NCBI RefSeq assembly: GCF_900240245.1
Contig: NZ_OESQ01000001.1
Location: 128,565-192,564 of the forward strand
DNA from: Lachnoclostridium edouardi
GTDB lineage: Bacteria; Bacillota; Clostridia; Lachnospirales; Lachnospiraceae
DNA: 64,000 bases
Reading direction: 5' to 3'
Part shown: one piece after another, positions 1 to 8,222 of the stretch
Layout: every line of letters starts with the position of its first letter
Position numbering within the stretch: the stretch's first letter is position 1
Notes under the pieces: generated by a model
Databases searched by the model: none
The model's input: the letters and a program-made list of their open reading frames with translations, nothing else
Told to the model about the DNA's origin: nothing
Program-made: the position numbers and the translations under genes

Positions 1-318
1 AGAATTCCATTGACGAAACGGAGTAAGCTCCTTTATAATTATACAGAGTTTTCCGTACTGTTTTATCGAATAACGTCCATCACACCCAGTTACATCTGGT
101 TGATGAACAAAAACATCTGTCTTACAGGTTTAAAATGAAATTGTCGTAACGAAGCATTTTTGAGCGCAAAATTAGCTTCAAAAAAGTGCAAATAAGGACT
201 TTTCGCAGGCACTGTAATTTAGGAAAAGAATGCAAAAAGAGCACTTTTGTTTCATGGAACGATTGTAAGAAAAACAGTAAAATCATGTAAAAAAACAACA
301 AGAAGAAAAGGAAATATA
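1..318. other. Left-edge region without a confident gene
   Basis: No gene is convincing here. On the plus strand a reading frame is open from base 1 to a TGA at 136-138 (45 codons). It could be the tail of a gene that starts outside the window, but it shows no motif and could arise by chance. The rest is AT-rich. It holds an 8-bp inverted repeat (AAAAGTGC at 183-190 and GCACTTTT at 242-249) and the leader of the first radical SAM gene. I could not assign a clear promoter. Confidence 0.4.
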
Positions 319-2187
319 ATGAGAAAATTAGCATTAAGCGATGAAATACTGCTTTCTGTTCAGCAGCCGGCCCGCTACATCGGCGGAGAAGTAAATATGA
401 TAAATAAAGATCCAAAAAAGGTAGACATCCGCTTTGCCATGTGTTTTCCCGACGTTTATGAAATCGGCATGTCTCATTTGGGAATGCAGATACTTTACGA
501 TATGTTCAACAGAAGAGAAGACACATATTGTGAACGTGTATTTTCGCCGTGGACAGACTTAGATCAAATTATGCGCAAGAAGCAAATACCTTTATTTGCT
601 TTGGAAAGTCAGGATTCTGTAAAGGATTTTGATTTCCTGGGAATCACGATTCAGTATGAAATGTGTTATACCAATATTCTTCAGGTATTAGATCTGGCAG
701 GCATTCCTCTTCACGCTGAGGACAGAACAAAGGAGGACCCTATTGTAATAGGAGGAGGCCCCTGCACCTATAATCCAGAGCCGTTAGCTCCTTTTTTTGA
801 TATGTTTTATATTGGGGAGGGGGAAACTGTTTACGGGGACTTACTGGAGTGCTACAAAAGCTGTAAGCATGAGGGCAGAACCAGAAAGGAATTTTTGGAG
901 CTGGCGGCAGAGATTCCCGGAATATATGTGCCCTCTCTTTATGCAGTTACTTACAAAGAGGATGGGACTATAGAAAGCTTTGTGCCTGAAAATATCCACG
1001 CAAAACCGGTTATTACAAAAGAGCTGGTAGTGAATATGGATGAGGCTACTTATGTGGAAAAGCCTTTAGTTCCTTTTATAAAGGTTACTCAGGACAGAGT
1101 AGTGCTGGAAATTATGAGGGGATGTATCAGAGGCTGCCGTTTTTGTCAGGCAGGCTGTGTTTACAGGCCTTTGAGAGAAAGAAGCCTGGAATATTTAAAG
1201 GATTATGCCTGGAAAATGTTAAAAAGCACAGGCCATGAAGAGATTTCTTTAAGCTCTTTAAGCTCCAGCGATTATACTCAGCTGGAGGGGATTATACAAT
1301 TTTTAATGGAGGAATTTAAGGGAAAGGGGGTAAATATTTCCCTGCCTTCATTGAGAATAGACGCGTTTTCCTTAGACGTAATGAGCAAGGTGCAAGATGT
1401 GAAAAAAAGCAGCTTAACATTTGCTCCTGAGGCTGGTTCCCAACGATTGAGAGATGTTATTAATAAGGGATTAACTGAGGAAATTATATTAAAGGGAGCA
1501 GCTGAGGCCTTTCACGGCGGATGGAACAGAGTAAAACTGTATTTTATGCTGGGACTTCCTACAGAAACAGAAGAGGACATGGAGGGAATTGCCTTGCTGT
1601 CTGAAAAGGTGGCTGAAACGTATTATGATGAAATTCCAAAACAGGAAAGACAGGGTAAGGTGCAGGTAGTGGCCAGCTCATCCTTCTTTGTTCCCAAGCC
1701 TTTTACTCCATTTCAGTGGGCCAGAATGTGTACAAAAGAGGAGTTTCTAGAGAGGGCTGCCATTGTGCGCCAAAAATTCAGAGAAATGAAAAACTTTAAA
1801 AGCCTGAAATATAACTGGCATGAAGCTGACCTAACAGTTTTAGAAGGGGTTTTGGCAAGAGGAGACAGAAAAGTAGGACAGGTTATAGAAGAGGCTTATA
1901 AAAACGGTGCTTTATTTGATTCCTGGTCAGAGTATTTCCACAATGAAATCTGGTTAAAGGCCTTTGAAACATGCGGTTTGTCTATTGATTTTTATACTAC
2001 CAGAGAGCGCTCCTTAGACGAAGTCTTCCCCTGGGATTTTATTGACGCCGGCGTTTCAAAAGAATTTCTTGTAAAAGAGTGGAAACAGGCCTTAGGAGAG
2101 ACGGTTACTCCAAACTGCCGTCAAAAATGTTCTGCCTGCGGAGCAATGAAATTTAAAGGAGGTGTCTGCTTTGAAAATAAGAATTAA
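319..2187 (+). CDS. TIGR03960-type B12-binding/radical SAM protein
   Basis: This 622-residue protein belongs to the TIGR03960 family of radical SAM proteins, common in Clostridia, whose substrate is not established. The iron-sulfur motif CxxxCxxC is C269, C273, C276 (in CIRGCRFC), followed by a radical SAM barrel. The N-terminal third has the fold expected of a B12-binding-like domain. The last residues carry another cysteine group (CRQKCSACG), a possible second metal site. I chose the ATG at 319 because AAAAGGA lies just upstream; an in-frame ATG at 247 has no such site. The gene overlaps the next one by 17 bases. The pairing with a TIGR03936 partner and RNase G suggests a role in RNA or translation, but that is inference. 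Confidence 0.9.
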   Translation: MRKLALSDEILLSVQQPARYIGGEVNMINKDPKKVDIRFAMCFPDVYEIGMSHLGMQILYDMFNRREDTYCERVFSPWTDLDQIMRKKQIPLFALESQDSVKDFDFLGITIQYEMCYTNILQVLDLAGIPLHAEDRTKEDPIVIGGGPCTYNPEPLAPFFDMFYIGEGETVYGDLLECYKSCKHEGRTRKEFLELAAEIPGIYVPSLYAVTYKEDGTIESFVPENIHAKPVITKELVVNMDEATYVEKPLVPFIKVTQDRVVLEIMRGCIRGCRFCQAGCVYRPLRERSLEYLKDYAWKMLKSTGHEEISLSSLSSSDYTQLEGIIQFLMEEFKGKGVNISLPSLRIDAFSLDVMSKVQDVKKSSLTFAPEAGSQRLRDVINKGLTEEIILKGAAEAFHGGWNRVKLYFMLGLPTETEEDMEGIALLSEKVAETYYDEIPKQERQGKVQVVASSSFFVPKPFTPFQWARMCTKEEFLERAAIVRQKFREMKNFKSLKYNWHEADLTVLEGVLARGDRKVGQVIEEAYKNGALFDSWSEYFHNEIWLKAFETCGLSIDFYTTRERSLDEVFPWDFIDAGVSKEFLVKEWKQALGETVTPNCRQKCSACGAMKFKGGVCFENKN

Positions 2188-2911
2188 GTTTGCAAAACAA
2201 GGCGCCATGAAGTTTATTGGCCATTTAGACGTTATGCGGTATTTTCAAAAGGCGATTCGCAGGGCAGATGTGGACATTCGTTATAGTGAAGGCTTCAGCC
2301 CTCATCAGATCATGTCCTTTGCAGCCCCTCTGGGAGTAGGTCTGACCAGCAATGGAGAATATTTAGACATTGATGTGCACAGCACAGACAGCTCAAGGGA
2401 AATGGTGGACAGGTTAAATAAGGCTATGGTGGAAGGCTTTCAGATTCTCAGTTACCGTCGGCTTCCTGAGGAAGCAAAGAACGCAATGTCCTTAGTGGAG
2501 ACTGCAGATTATACTTTGGTTTTCAGGGACGGGTATGAACCAGAAGATTTAGAAGAGTTTTTCCAGTCATTGAAAAGCTTTTATGATCAGGAAAGTATTG
2601 TGGTTACAAAGAAAACAAAAAAAGGTGAAAGAGAACTGGACTTAAAGCCTCTGATTTATAAAATGAAATGGGGAGAGGTTCAGAGAGAATCAGGGAAGCC
2701 TTGTATATTTATGAGAGTATCCACAGGAAGTTCTGACAACTTAAAGCCGGAAATGGTGATGGAGGCTTGCTTTCAGTTTATGGGCAAGGAACTGCAGCCT
2801 TTTACCTTTCAGGTTCAGAGGGAAGAGGTGTACGGACCTGACTTTGTGCCTTTAGAGGATTTTGGAGCTGAGATTGAGGCAGATGAAGTCTCAAATGAAA
2901 TGTGCATTTAG
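2171..2911 (+). CDS. TIGR03936 radical SAM-associated protein (DUF2344)
   Basis: This 246-residue protein belongs to the family that accompanies TIGR03960 radical SAM enzymes, either as a separate gene, as here, or fused to them. It begins with the characteristic KIRIKFAKQGAMKFIGHLDV segment. It has no iron-sulfur motif of its own, so it is likely a partner or substrate-handling domain. The start is TTG at 2171: AAAGGAGG ends 8 bases before it, whereas the in-frame GTG at 2162 lies inside that ribosome binding site. The overlap with the preceding gene implies translational coupling. The exact reaction is unknown. Confidence 0.88.
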   Translation: MKIRIKFAKQGAMKFIGHLDVMRYFQKAIRRADVDIRYSEGFSPHQIMSFAAPLGVGLTSNGEYLDIDVHSTDSSREMVDRLNKAMVEGFQILSYRRLPEEAKNAMSLVETADYTLVFRDGYEPEDLEEFFQSLKSFYDQESIVVTKKTKKGERELDLKPLIYKMKWGEVQRESGKPCIFMRVSTGSSDNLKPEMVMEACFQFMGKELQPFTFQVQREEVYGPDFVPLEDFGAEIEADEVSNEMCI

Positions 2912-2956
2912 TTATTTACATGCAAATTATAGGCGGAAGGAAGAGAGGGTGAGGTT

Positions 2957-4168
2957 TTGAATAAATTAATTGTAACAAGGCGGCAGAATAAAATAATGAC
3001 TGCTGTCTGTACAGACGGAAAGATAGGAGAAATCTCTCTGGAGCCTGAGGACGGAAATTCTTTTCTGGGCTATATTTACATTGGCAAAGTAAAAAATATT
3101 GTTAAAAATATTAATGCTGCCTTTGTAGAATTTGCAGAGGGGCAGACAGGCTATTATAGCTTAACTGAAAATAAGGTACATCTGTTTGCCGCTGAGCCGG
3201 GCAGAGGGAAAGCAGACTCTGTCCCCTCCTTTCGGCCGTTAAAGGCAGGAGATGAAATTATTGTTCAGATTGCCAGGGACAGTGTAAAAACAAAGGCCCC
3301 GGTGCTGACTTCCAACTTAAATTTTACAGGGAAGTATTGTGTGCTGACAGCAGGAAAAAAAGGCATCGGCTTTTCTTCTAAAATTAATGATTCTCTTTGG
3401 AAACAAAGGGTAAAGCAAAAAATAGCTGAAAATCTGGAAGGTTCCTGGGGAATTATAGTCAGGACTAATGCATATCAGGCTGAAGAGGCGCTGGTGCTTC
3501 AAGAATTTTCTGATTTAAAAGCTTTGTGCATAAAGATTCTTCAAAGTGCTTCCCACAGAACATGGGGAAGCTGTTTATATCAGGCTCCGTCTGCTTTTAC
3601 GGCAGCTATAAGAGACTCATACACAGGTTTTTTAGATGAAATTATAACAGACTGTGACAAGATATATAAGCAGCTTTATCAATATATGGAACAAAGCCAA
3701 CCGGAGGCGCTGAGGCTTCTTAAATTTTATGATGATCCCTTACTTCCTTTAGATAAATTATATTCTCTGGAAGAGGCAGTTGAAAAAGCTCTTTCTCCAA
3801 AGGTATGGCTGAAATCAGGAGGGTATCTGGTTATTGAATATACAGAGGCTTTGACTGTAATAGATGTAAATACAGGTAAATATGACGGAAAAAAAACGCT
3901 TCCTGAGACGATTATGAAAATTAATTTGGAGGCTGCTGAAGAAATCGGCAGACAGCTTCGTCTGAGGAATTTATCAGGCATAATTATTGTAGATTTTATA
4001 GATATGAGTCTGGAGGAAGACAGAAACAAATTAATGAAATGTTTAAATGAAATCTGTGCCAGGGATCAGGTAAAGACAACGGTTGTAGATATCACTCCTT
4101 TGAATTTAGTGGAAATTACACGGAAGAAAATCAGACGTCCTTTACATGAGCAGGCAGGACTTCACTAG
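2957..4168 (+). CDS. rng: Ribonuclease E/G family protein (RNase G-like)
   Basis: This is an endoribonuclease homologue of the RNase E/G catalytic core, expected to cut single-stranded RNA and to help mature rRNA and decay mRNA in the cytoplasm. The N-terminal part carries an S1-like RNA-binding region (YIGKVKNIVKNINAAFVEF, about residues 41-59). The two metal-binding aspartates of the family are present as D303 in VIDVNTGK and D346 in IIIVDFID. The start is TTG at 2957, 45 bases after the preceding gene. At 403 residues it stops just where E. coli RNase E has its CPxC zinc link (C404/C407), so the zinc link and any tail are absent. It sits with the radical SAM pair and upstream of rplU, a common Clostridial order. 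Confidence 0.9.
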   Translation: MNKLIVTRRQNKIMTAVCTDGKIGEISLEPEDGNSFLGYIYIGKVKNIVKNINAAFVEFAEGQTGYYSLTENKVHLFAAEPGRGKADSVPSFRPLKAGDEIIVQIARDSVKTKAPVLTSNLNFTGKYCVLTAGKKGIGFSSKINDSLWKQRVKQKIAENLEGSWGIIVRTNAYQAEEALVLQEFSDLKALCIKILQSASHRTWGSCLYQAPSAFTAAIRDSYTGFLDEIITDCDKIYKQLYQYMEQSQPEALRLLKFYDDPLLPLDKLYSLEEAVEKALSPKVWLKSGGYLVIEYTEALTVIDVNTGKYDGKKTLPETIMKINLEAAEEIGRQLRLRNLSGIIIVDFIDMSLEEDRNKLMKCLNEICARDQVKTTVVDITPLNLVEITRKKIRRPLHEQAGLH

Positions 4169-4186
4169 GAATAAAGGAGAAAATCA

Positions 4187-4963
4187 GTGATTTTGCGAGG
4201 TACAGTACAGTCGTCTGTATTGGGTATGGATACTGGAATTACAATTGTGGGGCCGGGGGATTTTCATTTTTCTTACAGAGAACAAAAGAAGCCGTACAAA
4301 ATAGGGATTGTTCTGCATGGTCTTTATGGAAATCATGGAAGCTGGACTGACAATACTATGCTGCCTGTATATGGAGAAAAGTCTAATATTCTATTTGTTA
4401 TGCCGGAAGCAGGAAGAAGCTTTTATACAGATATGGCTTATGGATTAGATTACTTTACATATATTTCAGAAGAACTGCCAAAACTTTGCAGACAGCTGTT
4501 TCATATTTCTGATAACAGAAATGACAGAATTATAATAGGCGGCTCTATGGGAGGATACGGGGCATTAAAATGTGCTCTTTCCAAACCTGATATGTTCGGA
4601 GTTTGCCTGGCATTTTCCTCAGTATGCCAATTCCTGAAAAAGGATATACTAGAAAATGAAAACAAACTTCTTGCTGATCAGAGAATTTTAAAAGATTTTC
4701 AGGCGGCTTTTGGTCCAGAATTAAATTATAAAAAAGAAGATGATCTTTTATGGCTGGCAGATCAAATTAAAAAACAACAGAAAAAATTTCCCAGAATTTA
4801 TACGTTGTGCGGAACAGAAGATCCTTATTTACAGGACAATCGCCAGTTTGCCGCAGAAATGAGTCAACGGATTCCTGACTTTTCTTATAAAGAGATAGAG
4901 GGGAAGCATGATTGGCAGTTTTTTAATAAAGCGTTGGAAGTGTCCCTTTCTCATATATTATGA
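4187..4963 (+). CDS. Esterase family alpha/beta hydrolase (PF00756-like)
   Basis: This 258-residue protein resembles tributyrin esterase EstA and the PF00756 putative esterases. The nucleophile elbow is GGSMGG with S120. Likely acid and base residues are D212 (in CGTEDPYL) and H241 (in EGKHDW). An oxyanion-type HGLYGNHGSW segment lies near residues 44-53. No signal peptide is visible, so it should act in the cytoplasm. The start is GTG at 4187 with AAAGGAGA six bases upstream, 18 bases after the RNase gene. Its 3' end overlaps the convergent PadR gene by 6 bases. The natural ester substrate cannot be told from sequence. Confidence 0.85.
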   Translation: MILRGTVQSSVLGMDTGITIVGPGDFHFSYREQKKPYKIGIVLHGLYGNHGSWTDNTMLPVYGEKSNILFVMPEAGRSFYTDMAYGLDYFTYISEELPKLCRQLFHISDNRNDRIIIGGSMGGYGALKCALSKPDMFGVCLAFSSVCQFLKKDILENENKLLADQRILKDFQAAFGPELNYKKEDDLLWLADQIKKQQKKFPRIYTLCGTEDPYLQDNRQFAAEMSQRIPDFSYKEIEGKHDWQFFNKALEVSLSHIL

Positions 4964-5266
4964 TAAATAGGCGCTTCCCTCCAAAACGAGAAGCTGTAAA
5001 CGGTTATATTCCTCCCTCAGCATATGGTTTCCCACAGAAGTAAGAGTATAATACTTTTTTCTGCCTTCTCTTTTAACTTCCTGAATAATACCATCTTTTT
5101 CAAATGTGTTTAAAAGGGCATATAAGGTTCCTGGCTTCAGACAAATTCTCTCATGGGAAATTTCCAGCACTTTTTCTGTTATTTCTGAACCGCATCTGGG
5201 GGAGAGAAGTGAGAGAAGTATATAATACATTTGCTCTGTCAAACTCTGATATTGTTCCCTGGCCAT
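4958..5266 (-). CDS. PadR-family transcriptional regulator
   Basis: This is a 102-residue winged-helix repressor of the short PadR type. It shows the usual MYYILLSLL helix, then a recognition region ending LKPGTLYALLNTFEKDGI, then the wing around REGRKKYYTLT. Expected role: a dimeric repressor that responds to a small ligand or stress and usually controls its own operon. GGAGG lies 9 bases before the ATG. No DUF1700, DUF2812 or transporter gene, the usual PadR partners, is next to it; downstream it runs into the convergent esterase. A strong palindrome sits 57 bases upstream. Family assignment is firm; target and ligand are unknown. Confidence 0.9.
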   Translation of the reverse strand: MAREQYQSLTEQMYYILLSLLSPRCGSEITEKVLEISHERICLKPGTLYALLNTFEKDGIIQEVKREGRKKYYTLTSVGNHMLREEYNRLQLLVLEGSAYLS

Positions 5267-5322
5267 ATAATGCTTCCTCCATTTAAAATACTGTAATAAG
5301 AATATTGGAAACCTAAATATTG

Positions 5323-5359
5323 ATATTCGATATTATATGTATATTATATTATCGAATAT
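5323..5359. promoter_or_regulatory. Palindromic operator candidate for PadR
   Basis: Two perfect 10-base arms, ATATTCGATA (5323-5332) and TATCGAATAT (5350-5359), are separated by 17 AT-rich bases that are themselves partly symmetric. The repeat lies upstream of the PadR gene in the gap between padR and rplU. PadR repressors commonly bind AT-rich dyads in front of their own gene, so autoregulation is the simplest reading. A role on the rplU side cannot be excluded. Confidence 0.55.
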
Positions 5360-5432
5360 TAGACTTTTCAAGGAGATTTTGTAGAAAAGAAAAGTGGACG
5401 TGAAGTTTTAAGATAAGTGGAGTAAAAAGTGA

Positions 5433-5461
5433 TTGACATTGTAAAGTGGAAATGCTATTAT
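5433..5461 (+). promoter_or_regulatory. Sigma-A promoter of the rplU-prp-rpmA operon
   Basis: A perfect -35 TTGACA (5433-5438) and a -10 TATTAT (5456-5461) are separated by 17 bases. Transcription would start near 5468, giving a leader of roughly 90 bases before rplU. Confidence 0.85.
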
Positions 5462-5464
5462 ATT

Positions 5465-5555
5465 TGGGTATGCCGCACAATGAGGTTAGTAAGTTCTGGA
5501 AGCATTGGCTGCCAGACACCATAATTGGCGAGTAATGATAATAGGAGGTGCACAT
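5465..5555 (+). promoter_or_regulatory. Leader of rplU, candidate L21 leader RNA
   Basis: This is the untranslated leader between the promoter and the L21 start. It can fold a local stem TCTGG (5495-5499) with CCAGA (5512-5516). Structured L21 leaders, thought to bind L21 and autoregulate the operon, are known upstream of rplU in Firmicutes. Position and length fit, but I could not test the covariance model. An AGGAGGTG ribosome binding site ends the leader. Confidence 0.5.
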
Positions 5556-5864
5556 ATGTACGCAATTATTGCAACTGGCGGAAAGCAGTACAAAGTGTCT
5601 GAAGGCGATATCATTAGAGTAGAAAAGCTTGGTGTTGCAGCTGGAGAAACAGTTACATTTGACCAGGTACTTGCTGTAAACAACGATGGATTAGTAGTTG
5701 GCTGCCCAACTGTAGAAGGAGCAACAGTTGTAGCTTCTGTAGTAAAAGAAGGCAAAGCTAAAAAAGTAGTTGTTTACAAGTATAAGAGAAAAACTGGCTA
5801 CCATAAGAAAAATGGTCACAGACAGCTCTTTACTCAGGTTAAGATTGACAAGATCAATGCTTAA
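5556..5864 (+). CDS. rplU: 50S ribosomal protein L21
   Basis: L21 is a protein of the large ribosomal subunit that binds 23S rRNA. The 102-residue product begins [18 protein letters not shown] and ends with the basic [17 protein letters not shown] signature, the normal length and sequence for the family. The ATG at 5556 follows AGGAGGTG. An in-frame ATG at 5505 lies inside the structured leader and is rejected. It is the first gene of rplU-prp-rpmA, the standard Firmicute order. Confidence 0.98.
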   Translation: MYAIIATGGKQYKVSEGDIIRVEKLGVAAGETVTFDQVLAVNNDGLVVGCPTVEGATVVASVVKEGKAKKVVVYKYKRKTGYHKKNGHRQLFTQVKIDKINA

Positions 5865-5874
5865 TTAAAAGATT

Positions 5875-6204
5875 ATGATTCAGGTTACTATTTTAAAAGA
5901 TTCTGAGAATGTATATCGCGGCGTCCGGTTATCAGGACATGCCGGTTATGCTGAGGAAGGTTTTGACATCATTTGTTCTGCAGTATCAGCATTGGCAATT
6001 AATACAGTAAATTCTATAGAAGAATTTACAGAGGACATGTTCTCTTGTGAGACTGAAAATGAAGGTGGATATCTTTCCTTTCAATTGACAGGAGATGTCA
6101 GCGCAGAATCAAGGCTTCTGGTAAAGTCTTTGGTACTTGGAATAACAAATATCAGAGAAAGCTATGGAGCAGAATATATTAATATCCGATACAAGGAGGT
6201 GTAA
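5875..6204 (+). CDS. prp: Ribosomal-processing cysteine protease Prp
   Basis: Prp (formerly YsxB) removes the short N-terminal extension of ribosomal protein L27 in Firmicutes. The 109-residue product has the catalytic pair H22 (in GHAGYA) and C34 (in FDIICSAVS), at the same positions as in the Staphylococcus enzyme. It lies between rplU and rpmA, 10 bases after rplU and 3 before rpmA, so the protease is made together with its substrate. The ribosome binding site is weak (AAAAG), which suggests coupling to rplU translation and lower output than the ribosomal proteins. The matching cleavage site is visible in the downstream L27. Confidence 0.95.
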   Translation: MIQVTILKDSENVYRGVRLSGHAGYAEEGFDIICSAVSALAINTVNSIEEFTEDMFSCETENEGGYLSFQLTGDVSAESRLLVKSLVLGITNIRESYGAEYINIRYKEV

Positions 6205-6207
6205 GTT

Positions 6208-6498
6208 ATGTTAAAAATGAACCTTCAGTTATTCGCTCATAAAAAAGGTGTTGGATCTACTAAGAACGGTAGAGATTCCGAGTCTAAGAGATTAGGTGCG
6301 AAGAGAGCAGATGGACAGTTCGTACTGGCTGGAAATATTCTTTACAGACAGCGCGGAACTAAGATTCATCCAGGTCTGAACGTTGGAAGAGGCGGCGATG
6401 ATACATTATTCGCAACTGTAGACGGCGTTGTAAGATTTGAAAGAAAGGGCAGAGACAAAAAACAGGTTTCTGTATACCCAAAAACAATCAACGAATAA
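6208..6498 (+). CDS. rpmA: 50S ribosomal protein L27 with cleavable N-terminal extension
   Basis: L27 is a large-subunit protein whose N-terminal tail reaches the peptidyl transferase centre. The 96-residue product starts MLKMNLQLF and continues [15 protein letters not shown]. The nine-residue extension ending in LQLF is the Prp recognition sequence, and cleavage after F9 exposes the functional AHKKG end. A strong AAGGAGG precedes the ATG. A clear terminator follows directly, so rpmA ends the operon. Confidence 0.98.
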   Translation: MLKMNLQLFAHKKGVGSTKNGRDSESKRLGAKRADGQFVLAGNILYRQRGTKIHPGLNVGRGGDDTLFATVDGVVRFERKGRDKKQVSVYPKTINE

Positions 6499-6503
6499 TC
6501 CTG

Positions 6504-6539
6504 ATGGCTTCATACCTGGTTGTGTATGAAGCCATTTTT
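6504..6539 (+). terminator. Rho-independent terminator after rpmA
   Basis: A perfect 12-bp stem, ATGGCTTCATAC (6504-6515) with GTATGAAGCCAT (6524-6535), has an 8-base loop and runs into TTTTT (6535-6539). It separates the ribosomal protein operon from obgE. An apparent upstream start for obgE at 6504 falls on this hairpin and is therefore not credible. Confidence 0.9.
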
Positions 6540-6572
6540 CGCATAAGTACAGGAAAGGAACATGGTGAATGT

Positions 6573-7862
6573 ATGTTTGCTGACAGAGCAAAGATATTTA
6601 TTAAGTCAGGAAAAGGCGGCGACGGCCACGTAAGCTTTCGGAGAGAATTATATGTTCCTGCCGGCGGACCAGACGGCGGAAACGGCGGAAACGGCGGAAA
6701 TATTATATTTGAAATTGACGATGGACTTAACACATTGACGGATTTCCGTCATGTTCGTAAATATATTGCAAAGGACGGGGAACAGGGAGGAAAGAAACGC
6801 TGTTCTGGCGCCAGTGCAGACGATTTGATTATCAAGGTTCCTGAGGGAACAGTAATAAAGGAATTTGAGTCGGGCAAGGTAATTGCCGATATGTCCGGTG
6901 ACAATAGAAGAGAAATTATTTTGCAGGGAGGTCGTGGAGGTCTGGGCAACATGAACTATGCTACCTCTACGATGCAGGCTCCTAAATACGCTCAGCCAGG
7001 CCAGCCAGGTCAGGAATTGTGGGTACAGCTGGAATTAAAGGTGATTGCAGACGTGGGACTGGTAGGCTTTCCTAATGTAGGAAAATCCACATTGCTGTCC
7101 AGAGTCAGCAATGCCCGCCCGAAAGTAGCCAATTACCATTTTACAACATTGAATCCTCATTTGGGTGTAGTAGACTTAGACGGAGGCGGCTTTGTTATGG
7201 CTGATATCCCCGGATTAATTGAGGGAGCTTCCCAGGGAGTTGGCTTAGGCTTTGATTTTCTCAGGCATATAGAGAGGACAAAGGTATTGGTTCATGTAGT
7301 AGATGCAGCTTCTACAGAGGGAAGAGATCCTGTAGAGGATATTAAAGCAATTAACGCAGAGCTGGAAAACTATAATCCTCAGCTGTTAGAGAGGCCGCAG
7401 ATTATTGCTGCAAACAAAATAGATTCTATTTATCAGGCAGAGGGAGAGGAAAATCCCATTGAACGCCTGAAAAAGATATTTGAGCCAGAGGGAATCCCGG
7501 TATATCCTATCTCCGGAGTAACAGGTCAGGGAATTAAAGAGTTATTATATGCTGTTCATGGAAAGCTTCAGACTGTTGATCAGGCACCTGTTATTTTTGA
7601 AAAGGAATTTGATACGGCGGCCCTCAGAAATATGGAATCTCTGCCATATACAGTGGAGCGAACAGAGGATAATATTTTTGTTGTGGAGGGTCCAAGAATT
7701 GAAAAAATGCTTGGCTATACTAATTTAGAGTCAGAAAAGGGCTTTGTATTTTTCCAGAATTTCCTGAAAGAAAACGGCATATTAGAAGAATTGGAAAAAG
7801 CAGGTATTGGAGAGGGAGATACTGTCCGGATGTATGGATTAGAATTTGACTATTATAAATAA
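6573..7862 (+). CDS. obgE: GTPase Obg (CgtA), ribosome assembly
   Basis: Obg is an essential GTPase that binds the 50S subunit and links ribosome maturation to stress and ppGpp. The 429-residue product has the glycine-rich Obg domain (residues 1-158, with GGNGGNGGN-type turns), the GTPase domain with GFPNVGKST (165-173), DIPG (211-214) and NKID (281-284), and a C-terminal OCT domain. I chose the ATG at 6573 because MFADRAKIFIKSGKGGDG is the family N-terminus; the ribosome binding site AGGAAAGGA is somewhat distant. It sits behind the rpmA terminator, so it probably has its own weak promoter or depends on read-through. Confidence 0.96.
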   Translation: MFADRAKIFIKSGKGGDGHVSFRRELYVPAGGPDGGNGGNGGNIIFEIDDGLNTLTDFRHVRKYIAKDGEQGGKKRCSGASADDLIIKVPEGTVIKEFESGKVIADMSGDNRREIILQGGRGGLGNMNYATSTMQAPKYAQPGQPGQELWVQLELKVIADVGLVGFPNVGKSTLLSRVSNARPKVANYHFTTLNPHLGVVDLDGGGFVMADIPGLIEGASQGVGLGFDFLRHIERTKVLVHVVDAASTEGRDPVEDIKAINAELENYNPQLLERPQIIAANKIDSIYQAEGEENPIERLKKIFEPEGIPVYPISGVTGQGIKELLYAVHGKLQTVDQAPVIFEKEFDTAALRNMESLPYTVERTEDNIFVVEGPRIEKMLGYTNLESEKGFVFFQNFLKENGILEELEKAGIGEGDTVRMYGLEFDYYK

Positions 7863-7875
7863 GAAGGAGCAGAAT

Positions 7876-8172
7876 ATGACCAGTAAACAAAGAGCCCATT
7901 TAAAGGGACTTGCAATGACTATGGATTCTATCATCCAAATTGGCAAAGGCAGCGTTACGCCAGAGCTTACAGCTGCAGTAGCAGAGGCTTTAGAGGCCAG
8001 AGAGCTGATTAAACTGACTGTTTTGAAAAATTGTATGGACGATGAAAAAAATATTGCTCAGATTCTGGCAGAGAGAACACACTCTCAGGTGGTTCAGGTA
8101 ATAGGAAAAAAGATTGTGCTTTACAAACCGGCCAGGGATGAAAAGAAGCGCAAAATAGTACTTCCTGAATAA
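7876..8172 (+). CDS. yhbY: YhbY-type CRM-domain RNA-binding protein
   Basis: This 98-residue protein consists of a single CRM domain, known to associate with pre-50S particles. The signature QIGKGSVTPELTAAV is at residues 22-36, and the C-terminal VVQVIGKKIVLYK strand completes the fold. AGAAGGAG precedes the ATG at 7876, 13 bases after obgE. The order obgE-yhbY-nadD is common in Firmicutes and supports a role in ribosome assembly. Confidence 0.93.
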   Translation: MTSKQRAHLKGLAMTMDSIIQIGKGSVTPELTAAVAEALEARELIKLTVLKNCMDDEKNIAQILAERTHSQVVQVIGKKIVLYKPARDEKKRKIVLPE

Positions 8173-8222
8173 CAAACAAGGATGAAGGACAAATATAAGT
8201 TCTACTGCCAGAGGAATTGATT

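Noticed and set aside
1..138. Open frame at the left edge as a partial gene
   Set aside because: Only 45 codons with no motif and no visible start; it could occur by chance, so it is mentioned only in the left-edge note.
6504..6572. Extended N-terminus of Obg from the ATG at 6504
   Set aside because: It would translate through the rpmA terminator hairpin and adds residues not found in the family.
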